Part shown: piece by piece, positions 7,067 through 17,577 of the stretch
Position numbering within the stretch: the stretch's first letter is position 1
Layout of the letters: each line of letters starts with the position of its first letter
Assembly (NCBI GenBank): GCA_907163375.1
Contig: CAJQUW010001470.1
Coordinates: forward strand, 124,001-188,000
Source of the DNA: Prostheceraeus crozeri
Lineage: Eukaryota; Platyhelminthes; Polycladida; Euryleptidae
Length of the DNA: 64,000 nucleotides
Direction: 5' to 3'
Notes under the pieces: model-generated
What the model saw: the letters and a program-made list of their open reading frames with translations, nothing else
Told to the model about the DNA's origin: nothing
Databases searched by the model: none
Translations under genes and position numbers: made by a program

Positions 7067-7800
7067 TCTTCTCCGACTTGCGCTTCGTACCACTGCTGTT
7101 AAGGATTTGATCAATTATGTCGTCCACGTTGGGTGGTTTTGGAATATATAGGATGGATTCCATATGCATGGAGAGAGAGGCTATTTTATTATCCTTGTGC
7201 CGGCCATAATATAGCCCATTCACTTTGAAAAGGATATCCCAAGTACCTTCTCCGAGCTCATCACATCTGATGGGTATTGAATGATCTCCATCCTTCTTAT
7301 AGTAAGTGCACCAATGTGATACTGGTAGGCAAATGTGATTACCATCCCAAATCTTTCTATAGGGAGTATCCTTGTCATCTCTCGCCTTCCAATCTTGAGC
7401 AAGAGGAGTAGGAATGTCCATATTTAATGTCACGTACTCCTCAATAATATCAAGTTGGTGGCGAATGTACGGACTCACGGGGATCAGTATGTAGTCCCCA
7501 TACTGATTGCGCATTATCTTGACATCCGTGGAAGGGAGCATTCCCGTTTGGAGTACTACGCTATGATCGTCATAACGCAAGACTTGTTTAAATTTACGCT
7601 GTAGCGGTGTAGGATTATGTACCTTGGTTGTTTCTTCCACTGGCCTCAGTTGTAGATGATCTGATCGTAGCGAACCTTGTAACGTTTGACCGCCATTTTG
7701 TCCTACTAGTGCAGAAGATGGAGTAGATGCCTGAAAATGAAAAAGATTGTATTAAGTTTACGTTCAAGGGAGGAGAGGGAGGAAAGTAGCGACTTACCAT
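7026..7800 (-). CDS. 5'-most leftward gene, unknown function, spliced directly after the ATG
   Basis: The body of the gene is an open frame ending at 7026 with no ATG in its first part. The only nearby ATG, at 7800-7798, is followed at once by a GTAAGT donor. An acceptor (pyrimidine tract then CAG) ends at 7731. Removing 7797-7731 puts the ATG in frame with the body and gives roughly 234 residues. The product is hydrophilic with a mixed beta/loop centre (HICLPVSHW, GTWDILFKVNGLYY). Its tail of alternating Lys, Arg and Ser looks like a nuclear-localisation signal. I do not recognise the family; a nucleic-acid-binding early protein is a guess from the tail and from its place next to the promoter. 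Confidence 0.6.
7731..7797 (-). other. 67-nt GT-AG intron separating the ATG from the rest of the gene
   Basis: The donor GTAAGT (7797-7792) touches the ATG. The acceptor is a T-rich tract followed by CAG at 7733-7731. The reading frame is open and in phase on both sides. Confidence 0.65.
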
Positions 7801-7900
7801 TTTAGTTGGATAATAGAATAGGGAACTAGAGAGAGAGAAAATGTGCGTCCGTCACTCGTGTGATTCAACGATGGAATGATTCTCACTGTGGAAGGCTCGC

Positions 7901-7910
7901 TATTTATATA
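7901..7910 (-). promoter_or_regulatory. TATA box for the leftward gene block
   Basis: The minus strand reads TATATAAATA at 7910-7901, about 100 bases upstream of the first ATG (7800). Transcription would start near 7875-7880. It is the only clear TATA box in front of the gene block, and it is notable beside a TBP-like ORF in the same element. Confidence 0.55.
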
Positions 7911-7960
7911 GAAATGCTTGATTCTCATTGGATGATGATCCTCATTCGACAATAACATCA

Positions 7961-8830
7961 AGCTGATTCCAAATCTGAAATCCGTTTTCCAATCCGATGC
8001 TTCGTTTTGAAGCTACAGCCCAAAACGTCCCAAATTCTAACTCTGTCGTTTTTCGCCAATGTCCCAAACTCTTAAATGGCGTCTCACATCTAAACGAAGA
8101 CAGATAGGAACAAGCCGATTCTTTCAGTGAATTTGTCTCACTCTTAGCTTTCAAACGAGCTATGGCACGACAAAATCCGTCCACTAGAAGCCAAGATCGA
8201 AGCGAGTTCTCCACAGGGGGGGGGACGTCAGCGAAAATTTTTTCTCTCCGATTGCGTTCAAATTCACCATACCGATGCAGAATTTCACGCTGAATCCGAA
8301 TCTGGCCTCCGTTTTCTCATCCGATGGTTCGTTTGGGCGCTACACACCAAAACGTCCCAAATTCTAACTCTGTCGTTTTTTCGAAAAATGTTGAAAATTT
8401 TTTCTCACCGATTGCCTTGAAACTCACCATACAGATAGAGAATTTCACGCTGATTCCAAATCTGAAATCCGTTTTCCAATCCGATGCTTCGTTTTGAAGC
8501 TACAGCCCAAAACGTCCCAAATTCTAACTCTGTCGTTTTTCGACAATGTCCTAAAATCTTAAATGGCGTCTCACATCTAAACGAAGACAGATATGAACAA
8601 GCCGTTTGTTTCACTGAATTTGTCTCACTCTTAGCTTTCAAACGAGCTATGGCACGACAAAATCCGTCCACTAGAAGCCAAGATCGAAGCGAGTTCTCCA
8701 CAGGGGGGGGGACGTCAGCGAAAATTTTTTCTCTCCGATTGCGTTCAAATTCACCATACCGATGCAGAATTTCACGCTGAATCCGAATCTGGCCTCCGTT
8801 TTCACATCCAAGCACTCCTTCCACTCGAAA
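7961..8830. repeat. direct duplication with a 487-bp period plus a diverged third partial copy
   Basis: Bases from about 7961 to 8340 recur from about 8448 to 8800 with a constant offset of 487 and few differences. A shorter related block lies at 8280-8400. Each full unit contains the same Cys-free open stretch on the minus strand and a G9 run followed by ACGTCAGCG. The block begins 50 bases upstream of the TATA box. It could be the terminal-repeat region of the virus-like element or unrelated flanking repeats; the left end needed to decide is outside the window. Confidence 0.8.
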
Positions 8831-9035
8831 CAGCCCATTTTACAACCCAACATTCAGCAGATTGCACGAAAAACATCACACACTATAGCCTCAAGACAAA
8901 TCCTGGCGGTCGCCCAAGTCCACCACGACACTCTGGCGTTCCAGAGGGGGGGAGTCAGCGAACATTTTGTGAACGTGAACCAACCTGGCCGGCACACCAC
9001 GACAGACCACAACCTCTGCCGTTCCAGAGGGGGGG
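8213..9035. repeat. four G-run motifs (G7-G9) in similar contexts
   Basis: Runs of seven to nine G occur at about 8216-8224, 8703-8710, 8946-8952 and 9029-9037. The first two are preceded by CTCCACA and followed by ACGTCAGCG; the last two are preceded by CGTTCCAGA. The third is also followed by GTCAGCG. They look like repeated element ends. Confidence 0.55.
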
Positions 9036-9077
9036 GGCGCGCCGGTCGTAAGTTCGCCGTTTTCTTACTACTCTTAT

Positions 9078-9695
9078 TGAACCGAATTGACATTTTGGAC
9101 TCCATTATGTGGACCGATGAAGCCTACTTTTCCGTGAATGGGTATGTGCACCGAAAGAATTGTGTTATTTGGGGTGCAGAAAGACCCAAATTGACTGTTC
9201 AGTCAGCACTCCACTCTCCACAGGTGTGTGTTTGGATTGGATTTACTGCGAACACAATGCCTCCTCCTTACTTCTTCACTGGAACAGCGACAGGTGACAA
9301 CTATCGCTACATGTTGGAGAACCACGTTTTCCCGAACTGCATCGTAGACATCTGATTAATCAGGTGATATTCCAGCTAGATGGCGCGCCGCCTAATTTCT
9401 CGAAAGCGGCTAGGGATTTCTTGTCCGCTGAAATACCCGATACACGAATAATATCTCGAGGATTTCCCCAAGCATGGCCTCCTCGCTCACCAGATTTATC
9501 ACCTCTGGATTATTACCTGTGGGGTACAATGTTCACAATTTCGTTCCAAACAACTTGAACCAATTGAAAGAAAGAATCAAAGAAATCGCAAGAGGCATCG
9601 GTCAAGATGAGCTACAGCGTGCAGTTCATCATCTTCCACATAGACTAGAATGTGTTATTGATCAAGATTGTGGACCATTTGAACATTTGTTATGA
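9078..9695 (+). pseudogene. mariner/Tc1-superfamily transposase, C-terminal half, broken
   Basis: Catalytic motifs appear in order. WTDEAYFSVNG carries the first Asp, FQLDGAPPNF the second, and WPPRSPDLSPLDYYLWG the third, with 37 residues between the second and third Asp (DD37D-like spacing). The DNA-binding N-terminal half is missing, a stop follows at 9353-9355, and the frame shifts near 9525, after which the end of the protein is readable to FEHLL. The fragment abuts the G-run repeats on the left. A possible right terminus lies near 9930-9955. This copy cannot encode an active enzyme. Confidence 0.85.
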
Positions 9696-9957
9696 TTCCT
9701 GATTTCTTAAATTTCTTGAAATAGCAGTTAATTCCGTGATAGGAAGTTTATCAAAAATTACATGATTTTTATGGAAACATAACTTGTTTTCTACTCTGAC
9801 TTAAAGAAAAAATTCAGTGAATAAGAAACTAATTTTGCACTTTTCACAAACCCCGGGTCATATCTGATCAAATAAATATAAATGTCTCGATATTTGAGCA
9901 AGTTTTGTCAATATGATGACAAAATGAAAAACAAACTGCGTGACTTTTGGCACACAC
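9696..9957. other. untranslated 3' part of the mariner remnant
   Basis: AT-rich sequence without ORFs, ending in a GACTTTTGGCACACAC stretch that may be the outer part of the element's terminal repeat. Confidence 0.4.
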
Positions 9958-10575
9958 GGTATATGTAGGAAGAGTCTCGACTCAAAAATGTATCAAAAAT
10001 GTAATCTAATGAACTGGATCATAATGGAAGTCTTCATGAAAAAGTCAAGATCTTATAGTGTGGTCGTAGCTGAAATTTTATATTTTTAATTGAATTTTCA
10101 TCGGCATGAACTTATGATTCACTAAATTTATGTTTCACTTCTTGAATCTGAATAGTGATGTGCGTGGACTCATTTACATCTTTCAAAGTTAATTGAAATC
10201 ATTGTCTTTGACTCTGTTATTTGGCTCTACCAGTGGCAGGTTGTTTATGATATGATCACGCTTAAGAAGATTCTCTTGAGGTTCAGCATGAAAGCAATAG
10301 CAGGTCATCGAGTTGCTAATTTAACAGACATCACCTCTCCAAGGCTATCATGACACGGAGGATCTGTAAAATAATATCATTTCCTTCAGCATTACTATTA
10401 TGATCAGTCAACTCCGTTGTAATTTCTTCGAAACTGCATAAATGTGCATATCTTACATTTGGAAACAATTGCAACTGTATTCACCTCGAGTTCATTTAAT
10501 GAAATCGAAACTGTATACACATTGGGGATTAAATAAATGCTGATTTGCTACTCTACCTAATATACCTACTCTATG
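9958..10575. mobile_element. hAT-type MITE, copy with lost left end
   Basis: The sequence matches the complete copies at 18043-18882 and 34452-35111. It shares the GTCTCGACTC-like start, the internal AAGTCAAGATC region and the right terminus ending in ACTCTATG. The first dozen bases, and so the left terminal repeat, are diverged or missing where it meets the mariner remnant, and no target duplication can be seen. Confidence 0.75.
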
Positions 10576-10812
10576 GCAACAATGTATCCCGCATCCTGCA
10601 TCTATGCATGTAAAAGATAATTAACAAATGTCAGCTAGCGTATATCTGCTAATGTATTGCTATCCGCTTTTTTCCTACATTGCTGCCCAGACCATTTAAA
10701 TTACGCACAATAGTATTAACAAAGATTTTTTCGGACAACAATGTAGGACATTTTCTGGCACTGACGGGCCCTCAAATGTCCTACATTGCTGCCCTCAAAA
10801 ATCCATGTTAGT
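10576..10812. repeat. MITE-like family X (GGCAACAATGTA hairpin), copy 1
   Basis: It begins with GCAACAATGTATCCC and matches 58125-58440 over most of its length. Near its end an inverted pair (GGACAACAATGTAGGAC ... GTCCTACATTGCTGCC) frames a short loop. It has no coding capacity, and no target duplication was identified. Confidence 0.7.
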
Positions 10813-13488
10813 GTTGCATTATCCTGTTAGTGTAATCAATATCCTTCAAATATTACGACGGTAGGACAGTAGGCTGTCGATATCCCTTAGAAAAAATTTC
10901 TGCCATCACTCGCATTCTTTTGCACCGTTGGCTTGGCCTTTTGAGGAAGCTGTGAGTTCACTTCATCCGCAAAACTTCGGTTCGATTCCTTAACCGGGAG
11001 ATTGCGATTGAGGAATTAGGTGAGTTCATCATCATCACATATTTAAGAGTTTTGTCGACATGTTGAAAACCTTTGTTTTTGACTAATTTCAATTTCTGCC
11101 TGAAGCCGAAATAATTACTATTTCTCTAAGAGGTCGCCTTTATTACAAATCATCAAAACAATCAACAGAAAGTTGTTTTTGAAATGTGATGTTTTTGATG
11201 AAACATTTCAAAGATATTCTCGAATTTCATTAATCTGCTAGATCCTCATCAATAGCGGTTGTACAAATCTTCATCAACAATCATAGTTCCAGAGCACCGA
11301 TTCTCAGTACAATCATTTTGGGAAACGTAAATCTTCTTCCAAATCCCTTGCGTATTACTGATTATGATACACAATATTCGTCATGTAAATTTAGTCTGAA
11401 AAAACCGAAATCAGCTTACTCGCATTTACCAACAGAATGAAACAGTTCATTAATGAACAAGTCACATGATTTGCACTTTGAAAATTTTGATTGACATGGC
11501 TTGCTATCACTTTCGTTTTTAATTTTACAATAAGAGTTATTATTTTTACTAAATTTTTACAATAAGATAAATAGAAGCTTATGAATATAAGCTATAAAAA
11601 TTCGAAAGAGAAATCATAAAGATATACATGGACAATACATTTTCTTTCATTTCAATGAAACATATTTTCTTTATCTCAAAACATGATTGATATTTACGTT
11701 AAAAATTGATTTCTTAAAAGTTTTTGATAAAGATTATTTTATAATCTATAGTTCATCAGAAATATAATTACTTTTTCTGCAGATACTTATTCTGTGAAAT
11801 ATTTCAATTCATAGATATATAAGCTTCCATCATAATGTTTTGTATTCCTATGTGTATTGCTGTTTTCGTTTGAATAAGATTTTAGCAGATGAAGTTTTCT
11901 ATTGTAGTCTACTTCCATTTAGATTTGCTTGCGAGAATCCTATAGCCAGGGAACACTGGTGTCGCTGTCTACTATTGTTTGTCATGTTTGGCGGCTACAA
12001 CCTTTCATAGGATGAGTCTTTAGAATAATAAAACAGATTTCTGACAATCTTCACATCTTCACATCGTGTGCTGAAATATTCAAAATCGTTATTTCATTTT
12101 TAAGTTATAACATACTCACTGGATGGTCACTTCACATAAATATTTAGTCTGCCATTTTATTCTAATCAAAAGCATTGACTATTTCGGTGGTAGGATAGAT
12201 CAATTGGCGAAGGGCCACGATTCGCTATGGAAGTGCAGAAGATAAAGGAAGTGCCCCCCTTAGGAGATACTAGCCGTATCTTAGTGAGAGTTGCGAGTGT
12301 GTTAAGGCTGCCCCATCCCTCTAGCTCTCTAGCATGGCTGTCTGTCTCGGGTGGGACAAGGCTGAGTTAAAGTTTTCTTCCATTGTCAACTTCTTGTGTA
12401 AATTATATGTAGAGTATATTATAGAGTATATTTGCAAGTTAACTCATCCTTGACTGGAATCCTATACTAAATCAATGAGTGCATTTTTATATTTGGGTCA
12501 TAATTCACGAGTACTTGAACAGGAAAACAACAACTCCAATATTGTTTGTGTTTTTTGAATTTTTATTTGTTGAATTATTTGTTTGCTATGGATAGGCATC
12601 ATGCACGCTACAACGCATAAAGGTACATCTAATAATTTCACATATTTTTATAGCACTAGAATTTGAATTTTGGCATTTGATAGTCAATTGATTCAGATTA
12701 TAGCCTATTAATATACATAAGTGTTGACTATGTACTCCTACTACGTCTAACGAATGACTCAATTGAAAGTTGTATATAAGAGTCATTCCATGGTAATATG
12801 CACCACATTTTCACAATCATTCTTACAAATTTTCATTATCTAATAATCATAGCAAGTATTAAGATTTATATTATGTGCAATACAAAAAAAATGCACTATA
12901 TTAAAGCACAACCCTATACTAATTTCAGGCAGAATTCTTAAATAAATCGCTTTCATAGCTTTGATGCCAGAGGTTTCAAAATTGGTAGCGTACACGTACA
13001 TTCATGCGTGCCTACCTCACAGGATAAAATTCATTACTTTTATTTCTTGACTTGCTATAATTATTCCTGGTCTTCAAAGTAAAGCAATAAATTTAGACTG
13101 ATATGGCCTAGTTTTTGAGTGTTTCAGGAATTTTGAAGAGGAAGATTATCTGTTTTCCAGATTCCTCTCGTTAAGTTAGAGATCGAAAATAGAAACGTTG
13201 TACAGCAATGTATACACCACAGATAAGTCAACATCAGATCATTGATCTAATTACTCCTCTTTCGCTTAGATATTGCTTCTAAATGACATTAAGAAAATCG
13301 AAAGAACAGTTATCATAGCAAGACACAATGAAGAATGGAAGTGAAACACTTAATTTAGTACAATTCAGAGATAGCTTTATTGTTATTACTTTAACCAAAG
13401 TAATAGTTAGACTTTAGCATCCAGGAATTTCTACAAACTGGAGCCTGTCAATAAACTGTATATTAATTACTAGGAGAATCCACTAAAG
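10813..13488. other. non-coding stretch
   Basis: There is no convincing ORF. At 10930-11000 a perfect Pol III B-box-like GGTTCGATTCC (10979-10989) suggests an old tRNA-derived SINE, but no good A box accompanies it. A GC-richer island at 12200-12380 stands out from the AT-rich surroundings and may be part of an old repeat. The rest shows nothing I can name. Confidence 0.5.
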
Positions 13489-13551
13489 TAATGGATAGAA
13501 GGAAAACGTCACAAATCTCTCCCGAAATATATATAATGCCGAATAAACACA

Positions 13552-14441
13552 CATTTTTGATTGCCTTCATGCGGAATTACCTTTGCTCTCGAACCCAATG
13601 TGTACGCTGGAAAGAAGATCGGAGCAGCATTATTCCTGTGATTAGTGGCATTCCTCAGGGCTCCTCGTTTGGCCCACTCGTTTTTGGATTTTTCATTTCC
13701 AGCCTTCAGTTATGCAATAATGAAGACATGCTATTGACGAAGTACGCCGATGATGTCTTATTGATGGCCAAAGTTAAGAAGACAGATTCATGCAGCAGGA
13801 TTGCCAGCGGCTATCAAGAGATCTTGAAGTGGACTGAGGCGAATATGATGAAAGTCAAGGAAGAGAAATGCCAACAATTCTTTGTCGCAAAGTCACAACA
13901 TCATGATTTTTCCAAGTTCATCATGCACGGAATTCCTTTAAAGAAAACACTCACGTTTCTCGGTGTAACTTTTGATGAGAAATTAAATTGGAACTTCCAT
14001 GTTGACAGTATCACAAAAAAAGCATCGTCGCGGTTATCAGTTTTAAGATATCTTAAACCCTTCCTGTCAAAGAACGAGCTCGTAATTGTGTACAACTGCA
14101 GTATAAGAAGCGTGCTAGAATATGCAACACCAGTCCTGTTCAACATCAGTGCAGTTTCCTCGCATCGGATGAACATTGTCCAGAACAGGGCCCATAGAAT
14201 AGTTTGTGGATCTTCTGATTGTCAATGTGGACATTTTCTTCCTCTAGAATATCGTCGACTCATGTTGTCTACCAAGCTGTTCAAATCGTTTATCAGTGAC
14301 CACTCTTATCCGCTTCACCATCTTTCTCCTGACATCAACCCGAACTCCAGATCTTTTCGAATGCCTGAATGCTCTTCAAAAATGAGACAAAATTCATTCA
14401 TTGTGGCCATGATACGCGCATTTAACCGAGGATTGTGCTGA
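13552..14441 (+). pseudogene. non-LTR retrotransposon reverse transcriptase, 5'-truncated
   Basis: The frame runs open to a TGA at about 14439-14441. It shows GIPQGSSFGPLVF (RT motif region), the catalytic YADD box in LLTKYADDVLLM, then KCQQFFV, LGVTFDEKLNW and a thumb/C-terminal region rich in Leu. The order matches LINE RTs of the Jockey/CR1/L2 group. The N-terminal RT motifs and endonuclease are missing. The reading frame seems to start earlier only because it runs into the foldback arm. Behind the stop, 110 bases of 3' UTR end in (ATT)n. Confidence 0.87.
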
Positions 14442-14554
14442 ATTTAGTGTGACTTTTCGTACTTGTTACCGGTATTGACTTTTTGACTTATGTAACTGAA
14501 ATCTTTTTATGTCGGCCTCACGATTTTCAGTGTTGAGGCTTGTTTAAAATATAC

Positions 14555-14584
14555 GATTATTATTATTATTATTATTATTATTAT
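14555..14584. repeat. (ATT)n tail of the LINE fragment
   Basis: About nine ATT units follow the 3' UTR and stop exactly at the foldback arm, as expected of a LINE 3' end. Confidence 0.85.
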
Positions 14585-14797
14585 AAGGTTTAAGTAAAAA
14601 TATAATACAGGTAAAATCGGCAAACGTTTCGCGTCCAGACGCTTGGTTACTGCCTTACTAAATGATTCTAACAGTAGGTGCAACAACACCCTCGTTTGCC
14701 GATTTTACCTGTATTATATTTCTACTTAAACCTTTGTGTTTATTCGGCATTATATATATTTCGGGAGAGATTTGTGACGTTTTCCTTTTATCCATTA

Positions 14798-17399
14798 TGC
14801 GCCTCCCGCCTCAAGCCATTAAAGTAACTGCATCATCAAATGTTAAAAAGCAATGGAACAGGATAAAACTTTTGAGTTTTTAATTATGCCGCACTCACTG
14901 ATGACAAAATGTCATGAGGACGTAAAGCATTTTTGATAAAAGATATGCGACCTCAACGATAAATTTAATCCATGCATAGCTTAGAATATAGGTCAAATTA
15001 GCACTAATATTTGATATATGTGTAAAGAGGGCCATGATCAATTCACGATAGCCTGCAAAATTTTTGCCTGTTAGTTGGAAGAGCACCACTAACCTAAATG
15101 GGAGATCTGAAAGCTAAATATATGATACTCCTAGTAATATCAATATTATCTTTTTCAACCCTGGGTTTGAGTCTTGGGTTTTTACCCAAGTTTGTGGAAA
15201 AGCTTGGGGTTCACACCCAACCCATGTTTTTACCCAACCTTGCTCTCATTGACGCTTAATGCTTCAGCCAACACTGCTTTTCAGTAAAACAATAAACTGT
15301 ATACTTCATTCTATGTAACTGACTATACTGCTCTTCAATGCACTAAACATACATGTTTCATTTTGTAGCAATCAAGACTTCGCATGATCAAGGAAAATAC
15401 TCGTACTTGAGATAGAACATCAAAAACTTAATTTATTGCAATAAGATTCAATCCAAATTCAACTATGAAAGGCGCTATCTTTCTCTGAGTAAACTATTCT
15501 TGTATTGATCAAACGTCACAAAAAATTTTGGTCATACTGCTTCGGTTATTTGTCCTGTTCTGTATTGCGTAGGCTATCAGATTATGCTCATTTGACAACA
15601 TGATCAACAGATCATAGACGAGACATTCTGCTGAATAGGCTTTCCACTATGTGGGTTTTCAACATTGATTTTTATGTAGATTTTGCGTCAGTGGTCAATA
15701 GATGGTCCGATGAATGATGCTGATGAATATTTATGCTTCAAAATGCAGTGTTAGAACCTAGGACAAAATATGTAGTGAATATCCAATCAGCAAACGCATC
15801 GCTCACCACCGGTAATGATAGAGTACTACTTTCTGACCAATGTTGAGATCGATTTAGAAAATCAATTAAACAATTATGAATAATTTTCTGGTCAACGATT
15901 TTCTTTCAACCGGCTAGCCTCTTCCATCCCTGAATGTGAGTAAAATGCAGTTTTAATGAAATCTTATATCAATGCAATTTCTTCTCACTGAATGTGCAAA
16001 ACTATGATTAATTTTGAAATAATGTACGTGTATATTGTCTGTAAATGGCATGTATCAAAATATAGGTACTTTCATTCTTTTCAAAACTGTACAAAATGAG
16101 GAGACACAGTCTGTCCACAAATTCTCAACGCTTGAAATGTTATTTACATAATTCTTGTCATGCACTTTAGTTTTAATAACTTCGTCTCACTTATTAGTCC
16201 ACTTATTGACAGGTTTGATTTCTATTAACCCTATTAACGTTGGGGTTTGGGGAATCGGCAACTCTGTTTCTAATATTCGTCGTGGACCCTCTAAAATTAA
16301 ACTGCATATTTATGCTCCCATGGCCCAATTGCCAGAAGTTTATATACTTTCAAATTGCTTTGTAAAACTTATATAAAACGCAAATATCTTCAAAATGAGA
16401 ATCATCTTTAGAATAGTTATTTAGTCATTTAGTTTATATTTAGTTATTCAATAAATCAAGGGGCATAAGACAGTTCAGCCAACCTATATGCCAGACATGA
16501 ATGAAATAAAGGCTTGGAAAATTAGTTAGATTACTTTTAGCTTACATGTATGCAACTTTTGAAGATATTTGTAGCAGTTCCACATCAATGCTGCATTTTT
16601 CTGTTCAATTTATCTTGATATGAAAATTATGAGAACCCTATCTAAGTCTAAGTCCTATAGATGTACACTGAAGAGTACTCTATCAGGTACACATTCACTT
16701 CACAATTGAGCGGTGTTCATTTCAATAAAAATTTCTACATTTCATATATCATACATATGCATGAGTTTTCTCTTCAAGTAGCTCTTCAAGCAGATTCTTT
16801 CAGTATCAGTCTTGCACAAACATTTAAAGGAACATAACTGCGTCCTTATATGGACTTTCGAAATCAAATTCTAACAGAACTTGAAATTGGTCAAAACTGT
16901 TTGATAACTGGGAATTTGAAATGCGTTGTCATTCATGGCACCAAGATAATCGATTTATAGCACGTGAGTACCAGTACGAATGAAGAGGACAAGAACTTTT
17001 GTTCCGTGATATCACTTAATCCTGAACATGCTGAATAATGCTCCAGAAATAGTAAACTGTGGTCTACTCCACAATCCTGGGCTGTTAAATTACAGATGTG
17101 AAGCGGTCAAATTCAAACTAATGTGCATTACAAGTATCTTAGCATTAATCATGTGTCTCAGTACTGGGAACAAGATATTTTCAAATAAAACAAGTCTCTT
17201 CGGCACTTGTAATAATAAAAAATGCATAGTAATAAAATCGCAAATTTTGTTAGCTTTCAATGTCCTGGTCTCACATGTCGCATGCATGTTTTGCCTAAAA
17301 ATCATGCGAAAATCGCAATGATATTTGTGGACAGAGTGATCATACCTTATCTAAAATGGAAATGAAGTGAATCTATTACAAATGCAAAGGGATTTGTTC
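14798..17399. other. non-coding stretch 3' of the LRR gene
   Basis: There is no credible ORF and no transposon ends that I recognise. The part at 15160-15240 holds repeated GGGTT/ACCCAA words forming a small hairpin. AT-rich throughout. Confidence 0.5.
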
Positions 17400-17577
17400 T
17401 CATTTAGGTTTATTTGGTTTTAGTGCATTGAGAATGGTCAAGGCTTTCACCGCTGCTCCCATATATTGTCCATGGGAAGTCTGATTAGGATTGCCACCCC
17501 GGTTTGCTTCTTTCTGCTTCTTGATCGCTTTCGCTTTCACATCCTTGAATTCCTGATTGATATTAAGAATTTCACTG
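17400..17577 (-). CDS. LRRC74-like gene, last exon
   Basis: The acceptor TTTTACAG ends at 17578; the TGA stop is at 17402-17400. It encodes a Lys-rich helix (FKDVKAKAIKKQKEANRGG) and a short polar tail. The first base completes a Ser codon begun in the previous exon. Confidence 0.8.

Larger units (their letters stand above)
13489..14797. mobile_element. foldback element split by a LINE insertion
   Basis: A 63-bp outer arm at 13489-13551 is the inverse of 14735-14797 with about one mismatch. An inner arm pair of 41 bp lies at 14586-14626 and 14693-14733 around a 66-bp loop. Joining 13551 to 14586 would give one continuous hairpin with arms of about 104 bp. The LINE fragment therefore sits inside the left arm. 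Confidence 0.8.

Noticed and set aside
8216-9037. Telomere-like or quadruplex-forming repeat
   Set aside because: The G-runs are single and hundreds of bases apart or in different contexts, not a telomeric tandem array.
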